The notes beneath the pieces are model-generated. The model was not told where the DNA came from. It worked only from the letters and a program-made list of their open reading frames with translations, and ran no database searches. Made by a program: the position numbers and the translations under genes. From NCBI RefSeq assembly GCF_031877795.1, contig NC_133933.1, positions 2,912,632 to 2,976,631 on the forward strand: 64,000 nucleotides of DNA, in the 5' to 3' direction. This stretch comes from Strix aluco (Eukaryota > Chordata > Aves > Strigiformes > Strigidae). Position 1 is the stretch's first letter; each line of letters begins with the position of its first letter. This document shows positions 1 to 15,500 of this stretch, piece by piece.

Positions 1-486
1 TATTAGGAGTTCATAGATTATATTATTTATTTGCTTGTTTGTTAATTTTTTAGAATGACCATCTCTTTTATGCTGTTGTTTGCCAAAGGATTGGAACAGT
101 AAGTAAAAGACAGGTTTTATCAACTGTATTTTTTTGTCTAAGTTTAATGCAAATTATTGTTTTCTGAAATAATATTTCATTTAAAGCCATGATGCAGGGA
201 GTTAAGAGTACCTTGTAGAAGATATATTTGTTTAAATGTACTGATTGGAATGAGTGTTTTTGTTCACAGAAAACTGAAAATAAAATTTAAAAAGTTAATT
301 CTGAAATATTTTCAAAAACTTGTTACTCCATTATTAGAAATGGTAGTCTAACTCTCTCATTACAGTTTTTGGAACTGAAGGGTGTCTCTTTGAAGATCTC
401 ATTTTATATGATGAAGTTAAATGTTAGCAGTATGCTGCTATCCCACTGCTGTCTTTTCTGATATGTCTTTTGCTTCCATTCTGAAG

Positions 487-585
487 ATTAACGAGATAGA
501 GAATGCACGGGACGTAACCTTAGAAGATGTAAATGACAATTCTCCACAATTTCTACAAACTCACTATAATGCTTCAGTATCAGAG
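487..585 (+). CDS. cadherin exon 1 of window (linker L1)
   Basis: 33 codons, phase 0 to 0. It carries the canonical linker EDVNDNSPQF followed by the first strand of the next repeat. The acceptor follows a long pyrimidine tract (ctgaag at 481-486) and the donor is gag|gtgggt. The 5' boundary is inferred because nothing upstream in the window could be joined with confidence. Confidence 0.8.
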
Positions 586-3500
586 GTGGGTTATGGCAAA
601 TGTTAATATTTATTTCTTGTGATATTTTTAAATTACTTTTTGGGGCCAAAACATATGAGGTTCTGATGTGATCACACTGATATTAGATGAGTAGATGCAC
701 TCTTATGGGACTTTCCTATGCCTTCTGGTGGGTGTGGAAAAGAATGGCCGAGCTGCATGTACAGCTGGAGGCATGGGGTGAAGAAGAAACATCCAGCTAT
801 CTGACCCAAAATGGAAATTGGAAGTAATTTGCATCTGCTAAGGAGGTGGCTCGGCTTTCCTGCCAGAAGTTAGGAAGGATACCAGAAGGGGCTTGTGACT
901 GAGCATCTGATGATCCTTATTTCCTCTAGGTATCCGCAATAAATTTCACGGTTATAAAAGTGGAAGCTCTGGATAAAGATTTTTCACCTTTCTTCAGCCT
1001 CGTTACTTACAGTCTTTGGGTGAGTGCCCTTTGTTTGTCAGAGACTGTGAACACCAGTCTACATATCATAAGAAATACAGCCTGGCACCTGATCCAAGTG
1101 TGCTGTCTTGCACTGTGCGGTTAAGATGACACATCTGCAAAAAGCTAGCATCAACATGACGATTTAAAATTAGAATTTATACCACAGGATCGGCCCATCG
1201 TGCAGTGAGCCCTGAATCTTGTTTCTCAACATTTGTGAATGTTCTTCAGCTACAGCTGAGGAACTCGGTGATCCTTTCTAGAAGCAGGAGTGAAACAGTT
1301 TCCCCTCTTTTTAAAGTGTGTGTTTGATTTGCTGTTAATCTCCAGTCCTGCTGAGGTATATATGTAAGCCACCTGAAGTAAGATTATTTCAGCTAACTTT
1401 AGGTCTCTGCAGTGGAGATCTTCACATCTGAGTTTCCTGTATCTGCTCCTTTTACAGCTGGTGAAGGGAAGCTGGTGCCATTCAGCCGATCTGCTTTAGC
1501 TATTGACCACAGGATGAGATAAATCAGATAGAAAGTCTAATGGCACTGATGGGAGAGGCAATAGAATGTATTGAAGAGGATCAGCATTTACCTTTACAGT
1601 GGTGGTGTTTGAGAGATTGCTGGTCCTTTATGAAGAATAGTCCAATAGTAAAGGTGGTAAGAGAAAAGAAAATGTGTTTCATTGTTAATCATGTAAAATA
1701 TGTGATTTATTCCTTTAACAGGGTCCAAACTCCGATTACTTTTATATAAGGGAAGGAGATGGAAACATCATGGTGAATAAAACACTGGATTACAACAAGA
1801 TCAACCTTTTCAATTTAACAGTCCAAGCAAAGGTATGATATAAATTAAAAGAAGAATGAGAACCACAATAGTTCTGCAGTGATACTTCCATTGTTATAAC
1901 ATGTCAGTTTCTACAAATTTACAATTTAGGGAGTTCCCAGGCCAAAAGCTGTGTCTGCATCTTGGCTTATACTGCATAAAAAGTAGCACATTCTTAATAT
2001 TTGAGCCATTGTTTAAGTCTCCCCTCAGATACCAGCCCAAGTTTCTCTCTGTGTGTATTTCTTTAAGTATGTATATTGTACATATTTATTCTCCTCTATT
2101 CTAACATATATTCACCTATTCATCCTGGCGGATCTGTCCTATTTTTGCTGCATCTTACCACCTGCAGGTTTTTGTGTGCCTTTTTTGAGATTTGAATATA
2201 TATGTGCCTTCAATTCCTTTTAGAACTAAAAAGAAGTAATTTTGCCACATCTATTGTGGTATATAGCAAACGGCACAGCTGCATCAAATGTACTCTTACT
2301 ACATTCTACGAGCTAATGTGTCACACCTGCTTGATATAAAATTAATAACTAAGAACAATTACCTTTTGATAGTATTATTCCTAGAACTGGATTTCTAGAA
2401 ACAGAAAAATCTGATCGTGTGAGAGTTCTCAGGTTAAAATGCTTAGACACTACAAAAGCAGATAAAATAATATTTTGCTATTTTCCACTGAGAATTGGCT
2501 CTTTCAGTACAATGTTTCTTATTTTCTTCCTTCTCTTGGATGCAGGAAAGAATTGGAAGCAACAGTGATACTGCATCATTACTAATTAATGTACAAGATT
2601 ATGATACATTGAACCCCTATTTCAGTCAATCAGTTTACAATGGAAAAATCAGGGAAAACCAGGTAAAAGCTTTTCACTGAATGCTGCAAATGTAAATCAG
2701 TTATTCCTGTCTGCAGTGCTTTTCTTTCAAGGATTCTTCATCACTGAGCAGCTTAAGATGGAGGGGCTGCTTTGTTTTTGTGCTAACTGGTGAATTGTAA
2801 GGTTATCAACTGTAGGTTACCAGGTGAACAAACCACGTATTATATGAAGCATAAAACTTTCTGCTACAACAGATTCTTTTGTGTTTGGAGGAAAAAAAAA
2901 AAAAACCCTAAACAGGCATGGTAACAGGGCTTTTACTGTAAACTTGGAAGGGCAGCTGACTGCCCATCATTCCTGGAGTTTGCTGCCTGGTTTCAGTTTT
3001 AAATAGTATCATTCTTTCATACTTCCTTACAGTCAGGTAAGTAAAATAAGAATCTGAACAGTAAACTGTGGTTTATATTATATTGTAATATTTGTTTTCT
3101 ACATAGGGTGGAAACCTCTGGGTGGAATGTATTTGCTTAATTCAGGCTTCTTTATGTATTGACCAATAAAAAAAATCACAGTGTTGTATTACCAGAGTAA
3201 TCCACTAAAATTAAAACAGTTAATTCTCTTCTTTATTATCCCTATTTCTTTATCATTATCTTCATGTTAATATAATTTAAACCACACGTGCTTTTAGTGT
3301 TATACCTTTGGTGTCTCTTTTATTAGAAGTTCATCTTTAATTGTCTGAAAGGAATCATTTTAGATCTTCTAAAATGCTTTTATCTTTTAAATAAATTACT
3401 GTTTTTGTTAGGGCTGCACTGTAGACTTGCATATCGTTTTCCAGGAGAGGAACGGAGCTGAAATATTCAATGTTCTTAACATGAATTCCATCAGTGACTA

Positions 3501-6500
3501 CTGCTTCATAGTCTGGTGTTTCTCAAACACAGTGTATTCATCAAGTATTTTGGTCATCATTTTCTTCTGTAAAGCATGTATGGGAGAGAAAGAATTTTTT
3601 CCGCATCCCAGTGATTAAACACATGTTTCTTGTTTCTTTAATCAAAATTGTGACTTACTTAATAAACAATTTTAATTTTATGTTTATTTTTTCAAGTTAA
3701 TCATGTTAATATATGTTTTCCAGTTGGGTCCTCTGGCTATTCTCCCAGAGAAGATATTGGCTAAAGATGGAGACACAGGTATAAATGAGAAAGTAGTTTA
3801 CAGCATAAAAGGAGGTAAGAGCCTTTATTTTCTTCTAGACATTCACACAGTAATTTCTGACGTCTGTATTACTGAAGAGAATAAGGAAGTGCAGTGTACA
3901 GTCGGATGTCTTAACTGCATCCATCTTCACTACAGTGCTGCTCCACAAGCTATACTGGCTTAATTTCAGTCAGTATAGCAGTGTCCAACTATTTTAAAAA
4001 TGTTTAGATGTTCTTAACCTCCCTTCAATGAACAATTCCTGATTCAAAGTGTAAGTCAGTTTAGAGGCTTCCATTTGATCAGATTTCCATTCAGACTGTC
4101 TAGAGAGATCAGTTCCATCGGGAGCTTTTCCTCCTCCTGACAGAATTGCTAAAAGCTCATGAGATGCTTAATTTGAGAGCCTTGAAGTGTGAGGAAATTT
4201 CCAAAGAATTGTTTTGAGGACAGGACGGTGTGTTTAAAAAAAAAAAAAAAAAGCCTTTTACCTGAAATGTCTGTTCATTTTTGCTATGGCTGAGAAGATA
4301 ACGCTCATAAAAAGGACAGATCAGGCTTACTGTTCTGGTTCATTCTCATTAACCCATTGCAATTTGTTGCTTTTCAGTGAACCCCCCGGCCTATAACAAC
4401 ACCTTTGTAATCAATGCAGACACTGGAGTGTTGGAAGTAAAGACTGCAGTTGACAGAGAAGAATGCCCGTATCTTGTTGTGAGCATTCAGGTAGTGATTG
4501 TTTTAGAGTTCAGTGTGATAATACTGAGTCTTAATTTCATAAAATAATATGTGAATCCACGTTGCTGTTAATAGTATTTCTCATAGTAATGTTAAAGGGC
4601 GGTTGGTATCAAGGCTCCATCCTGCCATTTAAAATGCAAAATAAAGGAAAACTTCATTCATTGAATATATGCAGTCATCTCATGTCCTTGTGTTAAGCTG
4701 GAATTGCTCATTGTTATCAGGGTATGGAATTTACAGCTACAAACTCTGTTTTCTAGGCAACTCAGCAAGACAATATTTTCAAAACAGCTGATGCAGTAGT
4801 TCTGGTTACTATTGAAGATGTGAATGACAATCATCCGGTATTGTCACAATCAAGTTACAATGTTTCAATTCTAGAAAATTTCCCAAATGGGATGGAAGTT
4901 CTTCAAGTAACAGCTAATGACAAAGACGAGGTAAAATGACAATCTCATTATGGTTGCTACAAATACTGCACTTCCAAAATATAATATAAAATGCATTATA
5001 CAGGTATAGTGAATAGTGCTATAGATTTTTTTTTCTGACTACCTAAATATGCTTAAGCAAAACAAACAATTTCCCTTCTTTAAGAGGTAGAGTACTGCAG
5101 CGAAGAATAAATTTTGTCTGTCTCTGAAACTTCTCTGGTTTGCATAAGGTCCCAGATATGAAAGTGCAGAAGTGCAAAATGGACACAAAGCTGCAAGTTA
5201 CCCTCGGCCTACATGATATATTTCTTCCATGTTGTTTGCTCCCCTCCCTTTTTTTGGAACTGTAACCTCAATTAAACCAGAAAATTAAATGCTCTCCACC
5301 TGGAAAGCAAGAAGAAAACATCGTAAGGGACTAGCTCAGTGATCGTCCTATTTAATAACAAATACCATTACTGTTTGCAGGGAGGCTTCCAGGGAACGTT
5401 CATTCTTGCTCCAGCTGACAGTCCCTTCCAGCTAAGTCAAGCTGGGATCCTAACTGTGAGGAACTCCATGCTGTTGGATAGGGAGAGAATACCATCTATT
5501 CCCTTACAGGTATTAAAAATAAGCTACTCCTTTCCAGGGCAACCCCAGGCAAACAGCTGATACCTGATCTGTCCTGGCAAGAAGCTGATTCTCTGATATG
5601 GATGAGCAGCTTATCTGAAGAATCAAATCCAGACTTTTGCTTTAGAGCTATCTGGAGGGAAATACCACTAATAAAAGAGTTTACTCAGCTTGTAATTGTC
5701 GTTCATGCTTCTTACTACTGATAGAACATGCATTTGAACAAAGCATTAATTCTACTGCATCTTTTTTAAAGGTGACTGCTAGAGACGATTTGTCACCTTA
5801 CGATGAGGTACACTCTACAATCAACATATTGTTGCTAGATGAAAATGACAACAGCCCAACCTTTAGAGGCACACCATATCAACAAGAGATTTTCATCAAC
5901 ATGACTGCAGGAATGTCCATTCTTCAGGTACTGGAAGTACTAAGTAAAAATGACATTTTTATGAGTTGAATGTATGCATGAGTCCTTGATTAAGCTTGTG
6001 TAGTGGCCCTATTGAATAGGGGATCTTTTTTGAACTCCTCAGAGTTCAGAAACAATACACCTTTCATTTAAAACTTTACACCCGTTGATATTCCATAATC
6101 ACAGTGCCCTGGATGCTCTAATCGTATCCCAGCTCAGGGAATAAATGATAAAGGATTTTTCTTCTTGATCTTAGATGCGCCATCCTGAATTCCACAACTA
6201 TAAGACAGAAAATAAGATTCTTGGATTTAGTTGTAAGGTGTTTAATGAAAACTGAATGTTGTTAGAGTCCAGAAATTAAATAATCGTAAAAATTTTTGAA
6301 AGACTGCTGAATGCTGAAGCATTGTGGATAATTTTTAGGTATGATGATACACTTTTTGTAAGATAGTAAACCAGTTAAGCAAATAAAACAGGAAACCAGG
6401 ATAAAAATCGCTTCAGGAGCTGAGATATACAGGGAGTCAATATCAAAACTCATACCCAGGTGTACTGATTTAATGGCTTCTGATGTGATCTCTTGAACAA

Positions 6501-9500
6501 TCTACCTCCAGTGACTTTGGAATTGCTATGAAACAAGCTTTCTGAGATACAAACTTTGTGTCATTCACCGGAGTTCCACAGGGGCAGGATTTCACTGTCG
6601 CTGCTGGAATGATATTGTGTGTGCATCAGAGAGCAAATGTTCTTGCTGAGGTTTATCCCAGGAATCATATAGGAAGTAGCCAGTCAGTCAGTTAAAGGTA
6701 TAACCAGATGTTACTGTGGCTATATTTAGCTGATTTTTATATATATAAAATTATCCAGACCTTATCTAGACATTTGCTATAAATGAGAGGGGAAAAAAAC
6801 CCCCCACAACTAATTCCTAATTATCTGCTACCTGAATGATTTTCTCTGCAAACTACACAAGAATAAGCAATTCTGTGTTACTTGACAACAGCGCAAGAAA
6901 CTAAATTTTTTTTTTTCCCTCCAGGTTGCTGCTGATGATCCAGATGATGGTCTAAATGGGGAGATAAGCTTTATCTTAGCTGGTGGCAATGAAGATGGAT
7001 ACTTTGAATTGGATACATCCACAGGACAAATCAGTTTAAAAACAGTAATCCCATTAGGAGTCAACCAGCTTAAGAACTTTGTCTTGTGGGTAACAGCTAC
7101 GGATGGTAAGACAAGATTTTAGTACGGGTCAACACAGCTATTCCCAGTGATGGGGTTTGGTTTGGGTTGGGGTTTTTTTTACTTGAAGGAATGATGTCAA
7201 AATAGGTTCTCAGACTTTATTTTAAAAACACCGTGTATATTTATCAGCTCTTATTTGTTGAACATTACAAGAAAATTTATTCATCCAAAGTAATTGCTGC
7301 ATCTTTGGTAAAACTCTGCTTCCTGCTGACGCTGTTATATCAAATCTAAGGGGCTTTTTTATGGCTATGGGAAGAATGTGCAAAATAACATACATCTCAC
7401 ACCTTCCTTTAATTATTGACTGATGTTACACAGCATAGAATACAGAGGTTCAGGCCCAGGCTAGAAATTTATAACTCAGTTATGAGTCAACAGGGAGTAA
7501 AAGGAAAGTAAAATGTGATGAGTAACTTGGTCATTGTTTTCATATCCATGTGCGTATTGAAAAACTAAACTGGAGATGCTGAAGCCTTTTTTAGGATATA
7601 CCAGCACAAATGTCATTTCCTTAGCCATATTTATTGAGGGTTTCTTTGTTTTAAAAGAGTAACAGAGCACTTGGTGAACATTCATGATCTGAATAAGGAT
7701 GGAGATAAATGTAACCTAGGAATGCTATCCCACAATGAGCATGCAAAGTGTTTTTCAGCCTCCCAATCTTCCCCTCATTTGGTCAACATGAGCTCTGTGT
7801 CCTCAAATTTATGGCTATGGCATGGATAAAGTGGGTACTGGGGGGAATACAGTTACAAAAGAGATTCATCAGTCCATCCTTTGTCTGTCTGTGCTAATAT
7901 TGTTGTATGTGTTCAGGTTCATATATTGCAAGTATAACACCCGATACATGAAACTCATCTTCATTAGGACTTCTCAGCAGTGCCATAATCGTAGCAGCAA
8001 GGATTAAAAACAAAACAAAAAAATCAGTACCAGTGGCAAAGTATACTTTTTTTCCTTTTTTTTGGCAGAAGGTATTTTGTGCATCTGCTGGGAGATTGTT
8101 TTCTTCTGCTTGCAGGTGGGATGATTCCAAGAAGTTCATCAGTGCCTGTACAAATCTTTGCAGTTGGAGATTCCAGACCACGGTTTATTCAGAAAACATA
8201 TAATGTGTCTGTGCAAGAAGAGCTAGTCAGTCCTGCTGAAGTAGCAAGAGTAAGAACAACTTTATTCTATTACTGGTATAGGACACGACAGCTATAAGAA
8301 AACCCTGTAATATATGTGTTCTAAACATCTATATCCCCCGAGTTACAGTCAACTAGATGTTGTGTTTTCTTTTCTGCATCTCAAGCTTCACACAGATTGC
8401 ATGCTGACTACAGCCCTCAGATGAAGCCTATCACTCACAAAGCCTGTTCCTTCCATTGCAAACCTTTAAACAGCTTGTGCTACCATTTAACATTAAAAAA
8501 CCTAAACAAAACAACAAAAAAACCTCCCAACAACCGTCCCCCCTCCCCAAACCAAATAAACCCCAGAACTGCTTGAGAAAGTCATCTTCCATGCTTAGCC
8601 CTTTGTTGACTTTGGGTTTTCTCCAAAACCTATAGTGGCCCAAAGGCTAGGAGAGGCAATGTTCACTCCTCTGTAGGTGATAAATCTAAACCCTTGTGAC
8701 ATGATATAGCTAGGAAATGGAGACTTCCCATCAGAGAACTGTCATAAAGGCATTTTCAAAAAAGGCTCTAGAACTTGCTCCTCATTTTGATCAAAAAATG
8801 CTCAGATAAGCAGGCCACCAGAATGCACTGTGATAGCTGCTTCTCAGAGGCAGTTCTGAAGACAGATGGAAGGTCTGATACCAAAGCAGTGAGAAGATAA
8901 TGCATTTTAGTGTTGTGATTTATTGAATCCCTGAGTTAATTTATACAAAAAAGAAAGTGAAAAATTGAAAGGCAGAACCAAAGATTAAAGTGTAGTCTAT
9001 TATTTTTATTATATGTATTATATGTATTCACATTTCTGTATTAGTGATGTTCCAATAAAAGGTAGACCTCTCCAGATGTTATTTTATGTATATTGTGGCT
9101 TGATTTTTACTTCTAATGGATAAAATGAATAAAATGGGTTTGGGCATAGTTAAAACCATTATTCTTTTTTTTAGACAGTGATTTATTGGTTTTAATTCAT
9201 TTATGGATAACATGCTGTATCTTACACAGGTAGAGTATGAGTCTTTAAATCCCCATATACCAGTTACATTTCAAGTACTGACGGAGTCTGCTACGTTTGA
9301 CATCGATGCCAATGGAATCATCTCTACAAAAACCAAACTGGATTATGAATCCCAGAATAATTACATACTAAATATTTCCTTGTCAGATGGAAGTGCTACT
9401 GACTACACCACAGTGTTTATCAAAGTTACAGATGTCAATGATAACAGTCCTGTGTTTGGTACAACCAACACAACCATTACCATTTGGGAGAACGTGCCAG

Positions 9501-12500
9501 CTGGAACTAGTGTTACTAGTGTGTCAGCTACAGATGTGGATGAGGGCTTTAATGCCTTAGTGGTTTATACTCTGAAAGGCGGAGAAGGAAAAATGGATAT
9601 TGACACCTCAGGATTAATTTTGCTGGAAAAGGAACTGGACAGAGAAAAAAAAGGCTTCTATAACTTAACAGTGGTTGCCAGTGACCAAGGCCAACCCATG
9701 CTGTCTACAGCTCTCAATTTGACAGTGATCGTTGGTGATGTGAATGACAACCCTCCAGTCTTCTCATCAAGTACATATGAAGTGAGCGTCCCTGAAAACG
9801 AAGTGCTTGGAAGGGCACTGCTGACAGTATCTGCTACTGATTTGGATGCTGGGGCCAATGCCATCGTAAAGTACAGAATTGTTAACCAGCAACCTCCAAG
9901 CTCCTCGCCGGTGTTTCTTGTCAATTTGACCACGGGCCAGCTCAGCCTGAGCCAGCAGCTGGATTATGAAACCATAAATGAGTTTAAAGTAGAAGTGGAG
10001 GCATCAGATGGAGGGGAGCCAAGTCTCAGTGCCACAACACTTGTTGTTGTGCGTGTACTAGATGTCAATGATAACCCACCAGAATTTAATCAAGCAGCCT
10101 ATGATATATTTGTGTTTGAAAACCTACAAAAGGGTAGTCCTATCTACACATTCAGTCTTACTGACAAGGATGAGGTAGGTACCAAATTAATCTCATCCTG
10201 ATAAATTAAAATGACACGGTTTTCTCTATTAATCTGCAAAAGAGAATAGTAGTAGATGGGCAAAGGGAGATTTCTGAAATGGTTGGCAGTGAGTACATTT
10301 TGGGTCGCAAAAGCTTCATCTTCCTTTCTATGGAGCCAGCAATAAAACTTCCTTGAGTAAGGAAGTTAAGATCTTGTCCTAAATAGTTTACTGGCTATAG
10401 CAGAGAAGCTAGGGATCGCTTCTCTCCCTATACATATGTAATCCAAGACAGAAAATGTTTGTTTCTGTGCACATGCATTTGAGATGAATGCATGTATGTC
10501 ACACCAGATAGAGAACAGATTATTTTTTTTTTTTAAACTTCTGTGTTATTGCTTATCATGACAAAATAATCAATTCTGGTTTAATATTGCTTGGTAACTT
10601 GCTTGGTAATTCACATCCAATTTCTTAGTAACTCCTAGAATATTTGTTAGCACATTTATGTAATGCAATCAACCTGCCCTTAGTATCAGCTTAGTCAGGG
10701 AGAAAGGTAATTTATAAAGCTAATATAGTTTCTTCTTCTTTAATAGGAAATTTCACACTTTCACTCTGCTTTAAAAAAAGTTGTTTTCTTTCTGCCTTTG
10801 TTTTATAAAGAAATGTCATATGTAGCCGTGGCACTGCAGAGCTGGTTTGCAGGGAGAGATTTCTGATTTGCTATAATATTCTTACTCGTGTCAGTTTTAA
10901 AGAAGCATAAATGCTTCTCCCAGTTCAGACTGCACTGAACTGTGTGTTGCTGCTCCTTGCATCATGGGGATTGGTCTTAGAGAGCTTTAAGGAGGGAATT
11001 CCCCAAACAGGGAAGCCCAAGGCAGTCCACCTACCCATTTCTGTTTACTAGAGAAGTCAATTATTCCCATAGCTGAGGATGCAAGATTTCATTTATTAAA
11101 CCCTGCAAAGCACTTGTACTTCTGTAATGAAAAGTTCTACAGAAATGTCAAATATTATTAAGATTATTTTTTTAACTTAAATATTCATCACTTTAATCTT
11201 AAATGAACAATGTTTTCTTTTTCAGGCTGGCTTTTCTCAGGGACGCTTTATTCCTAACAGTACTTCGTTTACGGTGGATATCCCAGGAATACTTTCATTA
11301 GGGAATAACACAGAACTGGACAGGGAGAGTACACCTGGATTCACTTTACAAGTAAATTTGGGGGCAGACTGCAGCTTTGGTTCATTTCTACTTCATTCCC
11401 TCGAACCCTTTTTTTGTATCTTCATCAGATGGTTAAAATGGCAATACAGTCAAGTAAAACTCCACTTTTGTTTCTTACTTTGGCAGGTATGGGCAGTTGA
11501 TGCTCCAACAAATGGGCTTAATTCAAGTGCCTTGTTCCACATCACTGTTCTGGATGTCAATGATAATAACCCTGAGTTTCAGATGCAGCCATACAGTTTT
11601 TCAGTTCTGGAGGGAAATTACATGTTGGGTGCTCCTGCTAGAGTTGGACATGTGACTGCTACCGATTTGGATGAGGGAGAGAATGCACGAATTACTTATT
11701 ACTTATCAGCTGAGGATGGGGATAACCCATATAGTATCCAACAGGTAAGGGTCTGGATATAGTGCAAACGATATTTAGATACTGCTTTTCATGAAGTTAG
11801 TTGACATAGTAAGATGCATCAGGTAAAAAGAGTAGTACACGTCAAAACCAGCACGTGCTCTGTAGTTTGGAAATATAAGTCCATGTCCAAAAAATAAGAA
11901 ATACTGGTCAAATGTTGCTTGGAATTGGAACTCTATTTGTCCAAAGGAGAACAGATTTCAATCCCTCATCTCTTTAGGGAACTCTGTGTTCAAGAGTTAT
12001 CAAAATGATCTGTGTGTTGAACTGTATTACCTTCTCTAGGATGGCACCATTTTGGTTAATGGCTATGTAGACCGAGAAACTAAAGAGAAGTATGAGCTGC
12101 TGTTGGTGGCATCTGATAACGGAGTGCCTCAAAGGCAGGTAATAGAGAGGAACGCATTATTCTTTATTTATAACTTTTATAACTTTATTAGTAAATTTAA
12201 GTGTCTGTGCATTTTCTGAATTATGGTTTTCTCCTGTCACACGCCAGAACTTCACACATCTCAGCATTCAAGTATTAGATGTGAATGATAACCCTCCTCA
12301 GTTTACAAAAGCACGATACTCGGCCAGTGTACGTGTAGCAACAGCAAAAGAAGGACTGTCTGTACTATCAGTGTCTGCTACCGACCTTGACGTTGGGAAC
12401 AATTCTGTTATTTCGTACAGGTAAATTTCTGTGAGGCTAATAAGTATCTTCGTTAAAGAAACAAGGATATTTTTCTTTCTCACAAAGTATTTTTATTGGT

Positions 12501-15500
12501 CATAAGAAGATAAGACCTGTTCATAGATATTTTACAAGACCTATAATCAGTAATGATTTTTAAACTTAGGAAGAAGGACCATTATTCTGTGTTTTAGAGC
12601 TTACCAAATCATGATTACGCCATACGAAACAGCATGCAATCAAATGATAAACTTAGCAACAAGAACTGAAAGCTAAGATTTGTTTGAATTTCCAAAATTT
12701 TGAATAATCTGTTGGAGTTTCTGAGTAGGATGTAAATGAATCTTTGAGAAGGACCGTCTTTTCACACATCTTCTGTTTGCTGGGAGGAGGAGATCGAGAA
12801 ATACTAACTTTCTAATGCACTATGCATAAAAACATTAATCGAGAAAGATTTTTGTATGAGTCTTATATCATGGAAAATACCAGGAAACCTCGACATGAAA
12901 AGTATAGATTGAGGACAGATGAATAAGTCAGTAAATTGTGGGAGTTTAATACTAGCAGCTTGAAAGAGAGTATTTTTAATTATGAGATGACATTCTACCT
13001 TAAACACATTACTTTTTCTTGTGAGCAATCCAGTTATCTCTGAGAGTTTGCAGAACACTAGGAATCAGCAGGTCTGCAGCTGTCAGATGAATGTCACCTG
13101 GATTTCTTATCTTGCTGAATATGCAGCTGAGTGTGCAGAATCTGCCTTCTATTTGTGGGAAGATCAAAGGCTTGGGGTATAATGGGAACTGAAGGTGTGA
13201 ATGCTGTCTTTTTTGTGATGGAAGACATACTTGGAAATAAAAAGGCCAATATATTTAAGGCTAGTGACACAGCAATTAAAACCTGTTGCTTAGCCATTCT
13301 TTATCAATAGGCAAATACTGGCTGTTGAGTGCTTGTTGCAGAAGTAACAGTAAGTAGATGGTACTTCCAAGGTCATTAATACGAATGTTCTACTGATTTC
13401 TCTTTAATCAGCCTCATGAACCATTCTGATGATTTCCGTATAAATAACCGCACTGGAGAAATCACCCTCAGCAGTAACTTGGACCATATCACAGCTGACA
13501 GAGTTGTTACACTGATAGTTATTGCTACTGATCATGGAGTTCCTCAGCTTACATCAAATGGTAAATGATGTCTTTTCACATTCTCTCTTTTTTTTTTTTT
13601 CCCTTCCCACATAAACGGAACCTTTACAAACATTGAAATTTGAAATTAATACCATCGCTGTCGAGTCAAAGTGAATTAGGGCTAGAATCTACGTTATGTC
13701 TCAGCAATTATGAATATTTGCTTTTTACTCTTTGATTTCCTCCCAGCTGATCATATTAACAGAAAGCTTGGTTTAGTAAACCTGGTTAGAAATACATTTT
13801 TTGTATTTCTTGCAGTGGTGCTTATGGTACAAAAACCAGGACTTCATAGTAGTAGCCACTCTAAAAAGATGTATTAAAATAATACTGATAATGTGTGTTT
13901 CTCTTTCAGTTTTCCTTTATTTTCTTAGAATTAGAAGCGTTTAAACAAATTAGAAACTGGTAAATAACCTGCAAACAAGTTTCTGCTCTTCCAAAAAATA
14001 TGCAGTCACATGGTATTTTCTGTAACTTTTTCATGTATTTTTAGGGGTTAGCTTTAATTTATCATGACCAGGAGAAACAGCTGATATTCTTAAAATAGGA
14101 TGAGTGGCCACAACAGAATTTGCACTCTTATGGTTTTATGTATATCCTTTCTCTTTTGTTACAAAGCCATTTAGCTAAGACTTTTAAGAAGTGGGAAACA
14201 CCTGCATCAACTTCACGTTGGTGATCCTTGCTTCCCGTCATGTTGAAGCAACACCGCTGTGATCAGTGAAGTGGGGTTATTCTGGAACATGAGTTAGGCA
14301 GAAAAGGCATCATGTTTTGTGTGTTACGTGTTAGTCATTATTACTATTTTTTTTTTTTTCTCATTCCTCTTTTCTACATGTAGGTTTCTGTCACTTTCTA
14401 TTAGATCCTCAAAAATTTAGGGAAATAGAGCACAGATCATGATGATTTTAGCAGAAACTTCACTATTTTAATTTGTTTTCTCTCATTAGCCTCTGTGACT
14501 CTCTATTTGCTGGTAAATGACACTAGCTTCGGACTGACTTTTGATAGCTCCAGCTACGAGTTCAGCATTCAAGAAAATGAACCATCAGGGACTGCTGTTG
14601 GCTCGGTGAAGGCTCTGACCGGAAGCATAGCTGTACAAGTGGGGTACTCTCTGAAATCTCATAGTGACAAGTTCGCTGTTAGCGACCAAGGAGACGTTGT
14701 GGCTCTTGCCAGGCTAGATCGAGAAGACGACGACCTATACAGCATCATTGTAGAAGCTGTTGATTCTGTGGTGCCACCCAATACAGCTGTTGCTTTGGTA
14801 CAGTATACTGCATCTTTAAATATTTTTTTAAAAGGAATACAAAATATTTTTTAAAATGTATTAAAAATCAAGCAATATCATAGAATCATATAATTGTTTG
14901 GGTTGGAAAAGGCCTTTAAGATCATCGAGTCCAACCATTAACCTAGCACTGCCAAGTCCACCACTAAACCATGTCCCTAATATCCAGATAAATGTCATCT
15001 GTTATGCAAGCATGAGGATTTCAAAAATGTCATCTGTTATGCAAGCATGAGGATTTTGAGAGTCTTTTATTTAATTTCCCTTTTTTCCCCAAGGAGATAT
15101 TACCATCTTGAAATATTGTCAACTTCACAAATTGCACCACTTCCTGAGTGAATAACCCACTTCTGTGAATAACCCGTAAGCAGAGAAACTGATTAACATC
15201 AGAACTGATTCTGTGCATAGTTCTGTCAAATGCATGAGCCCAAAAGCCCCCGATTATTAATCCTGCTCATCTCTTCCAGTTAGAGCATATGTTATCTCAC
15301 TTGTAGCAGTTGAGAGTAAAAAAAATAAAAATGCTGAGATGCTGAAGTTGTGAAAATGCTCAGATGCTGAAAAATCCTGAAGTTGTTATGTATCTCTTTG
15401 GTTTTGGGGGTTTTTGTTTGTTTGGGGTTTTTACCTATAGGCTTCCATAGACTAACATTAATCAAAATTCTCCTTTGGATACTTTTCTACAGCTCAAACA

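Noticed and set aside
54..98. A 15-codon stretch with acceptor tttttag and donor gtaagt that could be an earlier cadherin exon (NDHLFYAVV).
   Set aside because: It has no diagnostic cadherin motif, and the LDRE region expected before exon 1 of the window is missing between it and 487, so the join cannot be supported.
9658..9933. A 91-codon open frame on the - strand inside exon 12.
   Set aside because: It is an antisense shadow of the cadherin repeats and has no family signature.
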